64,000 bases of DNA, from the NCBI GenBank assembly GCA_965214795.1, contig OZ243976.1, positions 1,116,001 to 1,180,000 on the forward strand. Direction: 5' to 3'. Shown one piece after another: positions 49,264 to 56,888 of this stretch. Made by a program: the position numbers and the translations under genes. Under the pieces are notes generated by a model, which had not been told where the DNA came from, ran no database searches, and saw only the letters and a list, made by a program, of their open reading frames with translations. How positions within the stretch are numbered: position 1 is the first letter of the stretch; each line of letters starts with the position of its first letter. The DNA is from JAJDXW01 sp965214795. Its GTDB lineage: Bacteria; Pseudomonadota; Gammaproteobacteria; HK1.

Positions 49264-50763
49264 TCAGTCGTAGATCCCGTGCATCAGCCGGAGGGCGATA
49301 TCCGGGAACGTCAGTACCAGGACCACCCCGATGACCTGCAGCATCACGAAGGGGATGATACCGATGTAGATCTGCTGGATCTTGATCTCCTTCGGCGCGA
49401 TTCCCTTGAGGTAGAAGAGGGCGAATCCGAAGGGAGGGGTGAGGAACGAGGTCTGGAGATTCACCGCCATCAGGATGATGAACCAGTAGGTGATGTCCGC
49501 CTTGGCGACGTGGTCGCCGAAGTCGAGCCCGGCGACCAACGGAGCGAACACCGGGAGGACGATGAGGGTGATCTCGATCCAGTCGAGGAAGAACCCGAGC
49601 ACGAACACGATGGCCATGATGAGGAAGAGGAGTCCCCACGAGCCGAGCCCCGCTTCGTTGATGAGGTGCTCCACGATGTCGTCGCCGCCGAGCGAGCGAT
49701 AGACGTAGGCGAAGCAGGTGGCGCTGATGATGATGAAGAAGATCATCGCCACCGTGCGCGCCGAGGTGTGGCAGACCCCGGTCAGCACTTCCCTCTTGAG
49801 GTTGCCGGCAAAGGCGGCGAGGATGATCGCTCCGACCGCTCCGACCGCGCCCGCCTCGCTCGGAGTCGCCCAGCCGAACAGGATCGAGCCCTTGATGAGG
49901 CCGATCAGGAATACCGGGGGGATGAATGCGCGCATGAGGAGCGGCCCGAGCTCCCCTTTCGGCACGGACAGCAGGTCCGGCGGCAGGGGCGGCGCGACGG
50001 ACGGCCTCACCGTCGCGAGCACGACCACGAAGATGAGGTAGAGCGCGGCGAGCACCAGGCCGGGAAGCAGGGCGGCCATGAACACGTTGCCGACCGAGAC
50101 CGCCATGAGGTCGGCCATGATGATGAGCATGATGCTCGGCGGGATCAGGATCCCCAGCGTCCCCGACGCGGCGATGACCCCGCACGAGAGGGCCGGGCTG
50201 TACTTCTGCTTGAGCATCGTGGGAAGCGCCAGAGCGGTCATCATGGTGACCGAGGCCCCGATGATCCCCGTCATCGCGGCGAGGATCGTGCCCATGATGG
50301 TCACCCCGAGGGCGAGCGCCCCCGGCACCCGCTTGAGGATCACCTGGACACAGTAGAGAAGCTCGTTGGCGATCCCGCTCCGCTCCATCATGATGCCCAT
50401 GAAGACGAACGCGGGTACCGCGACCAGCACCAGATTCTCGGCCGCCTGGCCCCAGATCCGGGGCAGGAAGTTGAAGAACTCGATGAGCGAGAAGACGTCC
50501 AGAAAGTAACCGACGAGGCCGAACAGGAGGGCGAGCCCTCCCAGGATGAACGCGACCGGGAAGCCGGAGAAGAGGAGAGCCGCGAGGCTCATGAACATCA
50601 CGATCGGGAGGTAGTCCTGGGCGAAGTACAGGACGTCCCTTCGCGCGTCGTCGGGCAGGCTCCAGATGGTGACGAAGGCCACCGCGGCCACGACGAGAAC
50701 CCCGGCGAGGATGAACAGCCCGATCGGCCGTTCTTCCCGGCCGCTTGCGCCAATCCGTTCCAT
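49264..50763 (-). CDS. TRAP transporter large permease (DctM type)
   Basis: The 499-residue membrane protein has the DctM family features: LLFSGFPVAFILGGLALLFG, AVPAFVFMGIMMERSGIANE, LAAMTGIIGASVTMMTALAL, GVIAASGTLGILIPPSIMLI and WATPSEAGAVGAVGAIILAA, with about 12 to 13 helices. It forms the sodium-coupled channel for the solute brought by the periplasmic binding protein. ATG 50763 was chosen; an in-frame TTG at 50772 adds three residues. Gene order here is binding protein, large permease, small permease. Confidence 0.95.
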   Translation of the reverse strand: MERIGASGREERPIGLFILAGVLVVAAVAFVTIWSLPDDARRDVLYFAQDYLPIVMFMSLAALLFSGFPVAFILGGLALLFGLVGYFLDVFSLIEFFNFLPRIWGQAAENLVLVAVPAFVFMGIMMERSGIANELLYCVQVILKRVPGALALGVTIMGTILAAMTGIIGASVTMMTALALPTMLKQKYSPALSCGVIAASGTLGILIPPSIMLIIMADLMAVSVGNVFMAALLPGLVLAALYLIFVVVLATVRPSVAPPLPPDLLSVPKGELGPLLMRAFIPPVFLIGLIKGSILFGWATPSEAGAVGAVGAIILAAFAGNLKREVLTGVCHTSARTVAMIFFIIISATCFAYVYRSLGGDDIVEHLINEAGLGSWGLLFLIMAIVFVLGFFLDWIEITLIVLPVFAPLVAGLDFGDHVAKADITYWFIILMAVNLQTSFLTPPFGFALFYLKGIAPKEIKIQQIYIGIIPFVMLQVIGVVLVLTFPDIALRLMHGIYD

Positions 50764-50787
50764 ATCGTTCAACCTGGTTTGCGAGAC

Positions 50788-50821
50788 GGACGCCCGGGGC
50801 TTGTCCGAGCCCCGGGCGTCC
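50788..50821. promoter_or_regulatory. Perfect 14-bp hairpin between dctP- and dctM-like genes
   Basis: Arms GGACGCCCGGGGCT (50788-50801) and AGCCCCGGGCGTCC (50808-50821) enclose a 6-base loop. It sits 33-67 bases after the binding-protein stop on the minus strand and has no U-run after it. It most likely protects the binding-protein mRNA or reduces transcription into the permease genes. Confidence 0.85.
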
Positions 50822-50854
50822 TGGATGGGCGAGGGAATTGCCCGTCAGGGTCCC

Positions 50855-51934
50855 CTACTGGTAGGTGCCCTTGAGCGCCTGGGCGTCACCCCAGATGCGG
50901 AATTGCTGCCGCCACGCGAGATAGCTGTCCGCGACTTCCTTGAAAAGGGGCTCTTCCGCCGAGGTTTCCTCGACGACTTCCTGCCATGCGCGCTCCAGCG
51001 CGGCGAGGGTCTCGTCGTCCCAGCGCTTGACGATGACCCCGTGCTTCTCCTGCATCTCCAGCATCGCCGCCGGGTTCGTGGCCTCGGTCTCCGCGTAGGT
51101 CCAGATCACCTGCTCGCGCGCCGCAGCCTTGAGCATGGCCTTGTAAGCCGAGGGCAGAGCGTCGTGCTTTTCCTTGTTCATCAGCACCTCGCTGCACGAG
51201 ACCTGCTGATGCCAGCCGGGGAAGTAGTTGTAGGTGGCAACCTGGTGGAAGCCGTAGGTGATGTCGGTGATCGGCATCGAGAACTCGGTGGCGTCGATAA
51301 CGCCCTTCTCCAAGGCGGGAAAGATGTCCGCCCCGGAGAGAAGCTGGGTGGAGACCCCCATCTTCTGCATCACGAGTGCGCCGAGACCGAAGAACCGCAT
51401 CTTGAGACCCTTGAGCTGCTCCTCGGGGTTGGTGATCTCTTCCTTGAACCAGCCCGAGGTCTCCGGGCTGATGCAGAAACTGACGAGCGACGTGACCCCA
51501 TGGGGAGCGTAGAACTTCTCCTCCAGAAGTTCCCGGCCGCCGCCGAACCACCTCCAGGCGAGGAATTCGTTGATCTGCGGCCCGAAGGGAACGGCGGTGA
51601 AGAACGAGATCGCCTTGCCCAGCTTGCCGACGTGGTAGCCGGGGGTGGTCCAGGCCGCATCGATGGAGCCCTTGGATACCGCATCGAAGGCCTCGAGGCT
51701 CGGCACCAGGGCACCCGGCTCCTGGAACTTGATCTGGAAGTTGCCGTCCGACATCTCCGCGACGCGTTCGGAGAACCGGACCCCGGAGGGTCCAAGACCC
51801 GGGATGTTGCTGCCCCACGTGCTCTGCATCTTCCAGCGGACGCGCTCCTGTGCGCTCGCATCGAGCGCGGACACGGCCGCCACGGAGCCGGCAAGGCCCG
51901 CGACGGCGATGAATCGTGCATGCTTGTTCAACAT
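50855..51934 (-). CDS. TRAP transporter substrate-binding protein (DctP type)
   Basis: The 359-residue protein has a signal peptide (ARFIAVAGLAGSVAAVSALD, cut after ASA) and the TAXI/DctP periplasmic fold: VRWKMQSTWGSNIPGLG, GSIDAAWTTPGYHVGK, GLKMRFFGLGALVMQKMGVS with the carboxylate-binding arginine, and LEKGVIDATEFSMPITD. The close match to 'WTTPGYH' proteins suggests a 2-oxoacid or other carboxylate ligand. ATG 51934 has AAAGGAG 8 bases upstream. It opens the TRAP operon. Confidence 0.92.
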   Translation of the reverse strand: MLNKHARFIAVAGLAGSVAAVSALDASAQERVRWKMQSTWGSNIPGLGPSGVRFSERVAEMSDGNFQIKFQEPGALVPSLEAFDAVSKGSIDAAWTTPGYHVGKLGKAISFFTAVPFGPQINEFLAWRWFGGGRELLEEKFYAPHGVTSLVSFCISPETSGWFKEEITNPEEQLKGLKMRFFGLGALVMQKMGVSTQLLSGADIFPALEKGVIDATEFSMPITDITYGFHQVATYNYFPGWHQQVSCSEVLMNKEKHDALPSAYKAMLKAAAREQVIWTYAETEATNPAAMLEMQEKHGVIVKRWDDETLAALERAWQEVVEETSAEEPLFKEVADSYLAWRQQFRIWGDAQALKGTYQ

Positions 51935-52716
51935 GTGGTTGCTCCTTTCATTCGAGGCAATGTTGTTCCGGAGCGATTCCGACATCGCTCCGTCACCGTC
52001 ACCGTGCGCCCCGGAGCCTTCGGCAGCGGCCCGCTCCGCGGGCTGCGGGCTGCCCGGATCCGGAGAACCGGATCGGTCCTCAATACGCACAGGCGGCGGA
52101 CTCTACCAGAAAAGAAGGGCCGGGTTGCAACCCCCGGACCATGGTGATCGCACGCGGCGGGGCCGGTCCCGGGCAGATCGGATGGACGCAGCGCAACCGG
52201 TATCGGTGGCGGCCGGGAAGTGGGCGGGTCGAGACTGCGCCGCCTTCATCCGAACCGCTCCCCGGTATCTTCGCGAATTGATTTTTTTCGGTTGATAATC
52301 AAATAACTATCGTCCATATTGGCGTCATTTCGGATCTTCCCGGCCGACCATTGTCCTGTGCGGGGGTACCGGGCCCGGCCTTCGGTCGGGCCGGTGTGAA
52401 ACGGCCCGTACTCCCGGAATCTCAGCCGCTCTCGTGCGCGGAAGCAGTGCATGCGAATGGGCGGAAGGCTCGCGGCGAGCCCGGCCTCGACCGTCCGACC
52501 CGCGCGAGCGGTCGGAGCGGAGAAAACGCGGTCGGCCTTCGGGTGACGGCCGCTCTTCGATGTCGAAGTCCGCGTGGCCAGGCGGCCGGGGTGAACCGGG
52601 CGGCGGACGACGGACGGCGGGAGGTTGCCGACCGCCGCCGGAACCTGCGCGGGGTATACTCCGGGCGGTCGGTTGCGGCGGCCGGCGCACTGGTTCCCAC
52701 CGGAGGCGTTTCCGCC
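51935..52716. other. Gene-free region with AT-rich patch
   Basis: The 782-bp gap separates the divergent TRAP operon and Uma2 gene. It holds a decayed REP-like element near 52174-52200 and an AT-rich stretch at 52276-52330 (TTGATTTTTTTCGGTTGATA; ATCAAATAACTATCG), which could carry promoters. TATACT at 52655-52660 may serve the Uma2 gene. Confidence 0.45.
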
Positions 52717-53526
52717 ATGGACGACCTCGACCCCGTAAGCACCATGCACGAGGGGCCGCTCGGCTCCACCATCCACGTCCTTCGCGCCGATGCCGGCACC
52801 GTCGCCGCGCTCGCCGCCGTCGACTGGAGCCGGCATTTCGGCCGGGTGTGGCTCGACCCGGTGCGCGGCCTCGTCACCCTGATGGCGCCCTCGTTCCCCC
52901 ACGACGACCTCGCCGAGATCTGCGGCGACATCGTGGACATTGCGGCGAACACCTTTCGCCGGACATCGAAGGCGATCCGCTCCACCCGCCTTCGTCGGCG
53001 CGGCGACCCGCCCGGCACGGGGGTGGAGCCCGACTGTGCCTTCTACGTCGGCGAACGTGCGGAGCGGTTCCGCTCTGCTCTCATGGAGGGCTACCCGGCG
53101 GCCGAGGCGTTCATCGAGCACACCGGTCCGGACCTTGTGGTGGAGGTCGAGATCACGAGCGCCGACGAAGGGAAGATCGAGCGCTATGGCCAGCTCGGGG
53201 TGCGGGAACTGTGGCGGCTGCAGGCCCGCAGGGGTTCGCGGGATATCCGGGTCGACTTTCTCGCCCTGCGGCCGAGCGGCCCGCCACGACCACTTGCGGC
53301 GTCGGAAGTTCTGGGCGGGCTCACCCCCGCCGACGTGTGTGAAGCGGTGGAACCGGTCCGGCTGAGCCGGAACGTAACCGAACGGATCGAGGCGGTCGCC
53401 CGGATCGTCCGCCGGCGCCGGCAGGCCGCGGTACGGGTTCGCGAGGACGGCCCTCCGGCCCATGCCGCCTCCCCGCCCTCCCCGCCCTCCCCGCCCCGGC
53501 CGGGAAGCGCCCTGCCAACCGGCTGA
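52717..53526 (+). CDS. Uma2-family putative endonuclease
   Basis: The 269-residue protein carries the Uma2/DUF820 core: GRVWLDPVRGLVTLMAPSFP, HDDLAEICGDIVDIAANTFR, GTGVEPDCAFYVGERAERFR with the central acidic residue, and GPDLVVEVEITSADEGKIER followed by ELWRLQ. ATG 52717 has CGGAGG 10 bases upstream. The C-terminal 60 residues (RRRRQAAVRV, then Pro/Ser-rich) extend past the family end. It differs clearly from the Uma2 protein at 18281. Function is unknown. Confidence 0.8.
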   Translation: MDDLDPVSTMHEGPLGSTIHVLRADAGTVAALAAVDWSRHFGRVWLDPVRGLVTLMAPSFPHDDLAEICGDIVDIAANTFRRTSKAIRSTRLRRRGDPPGTGVEPDCAFYVGERAERFRSALMEGYPAAEAFIEHTGPDLVVEVEITSADEGKIERYGQLGVRELWRLQARRGSRDIRVDFLALRPSGPPRPLAASEVLGGLTPADVCEAVEPVRLSRNVTERIEAVARIVRRRRQAAVRVREDGPPAHAASPPSPPSPPRPGSALPTG

Positions 53527-53653
53527 ACGGCCGGCCGTTTTCCCCGATAATGCAAGCTGGGTTCGCTGGCCGGGTTCGCCGGGTTGGCGGCGGCGGACGG
53601 TTTCGCGGGCGACGGGCGTGAAGCCGCCCGCGCCGGGAGACGAGGGAGGAGCG

Positions 53654-56398
53654 ATGAGCGAGCGCCTTGCATTCGAGCGCGCGGGCCGGGTGCCGGCGGC
53701 GGGGGACAACGTCGCGATCGCGACCCGGCGCCTGGAGGCGGGCACGGAGGTGGCCGACGGAAAGGAAACCTACCGGCTGCCGCACACGGTGCCGGAGGGG
53801 CACCGGTTCGTCCGCGAACCGACGCCCGAGGGCGCCCGGCTTCTCTCGTGGGGGCTTCCCTTCGGGATCGCGATCCGGCCGCTCGCCCCCGGCGAGTATG
53901 TCTGCAACGCGAAGATCCTGAAGGCGCTGGCGGAGCGCGCCATCGACTTCGAGCTCCCGGCCGAACCCAACTTCACCGACGCGATCGAGTCCTGCGAGCT
54001 GGACGAGCGCACCTTCCGGCCGGCCGAGCAGGTCGAACGGATCGGCTCGGACCGGGCGTTCCACGGCTACCGGCGGGGCGGCGGGCGCGGAGTCGGGACG
54101 CGCAACTTCGTGGTCGTGCTCTCGGTCACCTCCCGAACGAACGGGTTCGCCCGCCACGCAGCGGAGCGGGCCGCCCGCCGCGCGCCCACCGGCGTGGACG
54201 GCGTCGTGGCCGTCACCCACACCGAGGGCGGCGGAGGGCTCCGTCCGAACAACCTCGACCACGTGCTCCGGGTCCTCGCCGGGTTCATGGTCCATCCCAA
54301 CGTGGGCGCGGTGCTTGCGGTCGACGACGGCGCCGGCTCGTACACGAGCGACGACCTCGAGCGCTTCGCGTCCGCGCGCGGCTACCCGCTCGGCCACGTC
54401 CTCCACGCTTTCCACCGCATCGGCGGCGGCTACGAGGCGGAGGTCACGCGGGCGATGGCCCTCATCGACGCCTGGCTGCCCGAGGTGGCCGGCACGGTGC
54501 GCACCCCCGAGCCGGCCGGCGCCCTTCGCCTCGCCCTTCAGTGCGGCGGATCGGATGCGTTCTCGGGCGTCTCCGGGAACGCGCTCGCCGGCTGGGTGGC
54601 CAAGGAGGTCATCCGCCACGGCGGGTCCGCCAACCTCGCCGAGACCGACGAGCTCATCGGGGCCGAGCCCTACGTGCTCGAGCGCGTGCGCGACGCCGCG
54701 ACCGCCCGCCGGTTCCTCGACAAGGTCGAGAGCTTCAAGCGCTACGCCGCGAACCACGGCACCACCGCCGAGGGCAACCCCTCCGGGGGAAACAACTTCC
54801 GCGGGCTCTACAACATCGCCCTCAAGTCGCTCGGGGCGGCTCGCAAGAAGGACCCCGAGGTACGGCTCGACTACGTGATCGACTACGGACAGCCCATGCG
54901 CCCGCCCGGGTACTACTTCATGGACAGCCCCGGCAACGACCTCGAGAGCATCGCCGGGCAGGTGGCGGCCGGGTCGAACCTCATCCTGTTCATCACCGGC
55001 AACGGCTCGATCACCAACTTCCCGTTCGTCCCGACCCTGAAGTTCGTGACCACCACCGGCCGGTTCGAGCTCCTCGCGAACGAGATGGACGTGAATGCGG
55101 GGCGCTACAACGACGGGATGGAAATGGACGCGCTCGGGGCGGAGACCTTCGACCTCGCCCTCGACATCGCCTCGGGGCAGCGCAGCAAGGGGGAGCTCGC
55201 GGGGCATGCCCAGGTCTCCATCTGGCGCGACTGGCCGCGGACCTCGACGGCCGGCCTTCGGGACCTGCGCGCGCGGCCGGAACCGGACGGACGCCCGGTG
55301 CCGGTGCGCGCGGCCGTGCCGGTCGCGCTCTCCTTCGACGGGGTCCGCACGGAGCGGGGGATGGCCACCGACCAGCTTGCCCTGGTGATGCCGACCAGCC
55401 TCTGCTCGGGCCAGGTTGCGCGGCTCATCGCCGAGGACCTCGACGCGAACCCACCCCCCTGGAGCGACGTCTCGCGCTTCGTCTCCCTCGTCCACACCGA
55501 GGGGTGCGGTTCGAACAACGCGGCCGAGCTCTACCTCCGGACGATGCTCGGCCACCTCGTGCACCGCTCGGTCCGCCACGCGATCCTGCTCGAGCACGGA
55601 TGCGAGCAGACCCACAACGACGCGGTGCGCCACTTCCTCTCGGAGCGGGGCTTCTGCGTCGACCGTTTCGGCTGGGCGAGCGTGCAGATGGACGGCGGCA
55701 TCGCCAAGGTGCACGCGAAGGTCGCGGGGCAGCTCGAGGCGATGGCGGCGGCCGCGCGCGCGCGGGAGCGTGGACCCGGAGCGGACGACGCCCCGGCGAG
55801 GGCCACCGGGCTCTCGCGGGAGACGGTCGGGGCGGAGGAGCTGCGCATCGCCCTCGCCGCGAACGGCCCCCTGCCGAACGCGATGGGCGAGGTGTTCGGC
55901 CGGCTTGCGGCCGGCCTCGTCGCGGCGGGCGCGACGGTGGTGGTGCCCGACAACCCGGGCCTTCTCGGCAGCGCCGCGTTCCGGGAAGCCGTCTTCCCCG
56001 CCGGGGCGGGCGTCCCCGCCGCCTCGCTCGCCTTCGGCCAGCCGGCGGACGAACCCGGCTTCCACGTCATGGAGGCGCCGACCGAGAACCCGGTCGAGAC
56101 GTTCACCGGCCTCGGGGCGACCGGGGTCGAGATCATGCTCTGCCACGTCGGACGCACCTCCCTCCAGGCCCATCCCATGATCCCCCTCGTCCAGGTGACC
56201 GCGGACCCGTCGGTCGCGAACCGCTTCGGCGGGGACCTCGATCGAGGGCTGACCCTCGACCGAAGCGCCGGGGGTCTCGTGGAGGAGCTTGCCGCTCTCG
56301 TCGCCGACGCGGCATCGCGGCGCTACCTTCCCCGGCTCTGGTCGCGCGGAGTGACCGAGTTCCAGTTGACGCGCGGGCGTCTCGGGCTCTCGATGTAG
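53654..56398 (+). CDS. Altronate/galactarate dehydratase family protein, double-length
   Basis: The 914-residue protein starts with a SAF domain (residues 10-95, to GEYVCNAKILKALAER), then a UxaA/GarD domain (FHGYRRGGGRGVGTRNFVVV near residue 136; VVAVTHTEGGGG) and its C-terminal part (GGSDAFSGVSGNALAGW; TGNGSITNFPFVPTLKFVTT). Residues of about 560-900 form a further block resembling the middle UxaA domain (LVMPTSLCSGQVARLIAEDL; LVHTEGCGSNNAAELYLRTM; EHGCEQTHNDAVRHFLSERG). Usual family length is about 500. The enzymes dehydrate sugar acids with an iron centre. ATG 53654 follows GGAGGAG. Confidence 0.85.
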   Translation: MSERLAFERAGRVPAAGDNVAIATRRLEAGTEVADGKETYRLPHTVPEGHRFVREPTPEGARLLSWGLPFGIAIRPLAPGEYVCNAKILKALAERAIDFELPAEPNFTDAIESCELDERTFRPAEQVERIGSDRAFHGYRRGGGRGVGTRNFVVVLSVTSRTNGFARHAAERAARRAPTGVDGVVAVTHTEGGGGLRPNNLDHVLRVLAGFMVHPNVGAVLAVDDGAGSYTSDDLERFASARGYPLGHVLHAFHRIGGGYEAEVTRAMALIDAWLPEVAGTVRTPEPAGALRLALQCGGSDAFSGVSGNALAGWVAKEVIRHGGSANLAETDELIGAEPYVLERVRDAATARRFLDKVESFKRYAANHGTTAEGNPSGGNNFRGLYNIALKSLGAARKKDPEVRLDYVIDYGQPMRPPGYYFMDSPGNDLESIAGQVAAGSNLILFITGNGSITNFPFVPTLKFVTTTGRFELLANEMDVNAGRYNDGMEMDALGAETFDLALDIASGQRSKGELAGHAQVSIWRDWPRTSTAGLRDLRARPEPDGRPVPVRAAVPVALSFDGVRTERGMATDQLALVMPTSLCSGQVARLIAEDLDANPPPWSDVSRFVSLVHTEGCGSNNAAELYLRTMLGHLVHRSVRHAILLEHGCEQTHNDAVRHFLSERGFCVDRFGWASVQMDGGIAKVHAKVAGQLEAMAAAARARERGPGADDAPARATGLSRETVGAEELRIALAANGPLPNAMGEVFGRLAAGLVAAGATVVVPDNPGLLGSAAFREAVFPAGAGVPAASLAFGQPADEPGFHVMEAPTENPVETFTGLGATGVEIMLCHVGRTSLQAHPMIPLVQVTADPSVANRFGGDLDRGLTLDRSAGGLVEELAALVADAASRRYLPRLWSRGVTEFQLTRGRLGLSM

Positions 56399-56528
56399 GG
56401 GTCGCGCCGAGCGGGCTTCGCGTCGGCGAGGGAACCCCGTGGCCGGGCGCGGCGGGGTGCGCCGCGGCCGGTCCCCGGCCCTCGATGACCTCGGGCCGCG
56501 GGCGCAGGGAGGCGGGGTCGTGCCCCGG

Positions 56529-56707
56529 CAGGGTCATCCCACGCGACGGTTCCGGATGGAAACGAGGGGCCGGGATGGCGCTCGCCGCGCGCGGTCGGGC
56601 CGATCGGCTGCATCAACGGGGCTGGCCCGCAGGCCCCCCCCGAGGGCACGAATGAGGGCGCTCCTGCCAACCCGGTGCGGATGACCGGCCAGCGTGGGAT
56701 AGTCCTG
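56529..56707. mobile_element. MITE family B, copy 2 (179 bp)
   Basis: Terminal repeats CAGGGTCATCCCACGCG and CGTGGGATAGTCCTG are inverted and alike at most positions. A perfect 9-bp direct repeat GTGCCCCGG flanks the element at 56520-56528 and 56708-56716. The interior matches the copy at 24109-24312. No coding capacity. It lies just past the UxaA-like gene. Confidence 0.88.
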
Positions 56708-56774
56708 GTGCCCCGGCGGCCGGTCCGGCGTGGTCGGGACGGCCGGGCCGGCTTCGCGATGCGTCACCGCCGGT

Positions 56775-56888
56775 TCAGGAGAAGAGGTCGAGCTGCGTGT
56801 CCCGCCGCCTCGTTCCGCCGTCGGCGGGGAGGCGGGAGCGGCGGCGCTCGAGAAGCCGCTCCTCGATGTCGGCGAGGTAGGGGGATGG
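56775..56888 (-). pseudogene. Severed 3' end of the EndoQ-UvrD gene
   Basis: Read on the minus strand from the 10-bp target duplication, this piece gives a frame that starts PSPYLADIEERLLERRRSRL and ends RRRDTQLDLFS at a TGA (56777-56775). It joins exactly in frame with the gene at 59349-62604 when the insertion sequence and one target copy are removed, restoring 1119 residues. QLDLF matches the bacterial sliding-clamp-binding pentapeptide. The piece now lacks a start and is separated by 2.46 kb. Confidence 0.9.
56879..56888. repeat. Target-site duplication, left copy
   Basis: AGGGGGATGG directly abuts the left end of the insertion sequence. The same 10 bases follow the right end at 59349-59358. 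A perfect pair indicates recent insertion. Confidence 0.95.

Noticed and set aside
50788..50821. Hairpin as a rho-independent terminator
   Set aside because: The stem is strong, but no U-run follows on either strand and genes of the same operon continue after it.
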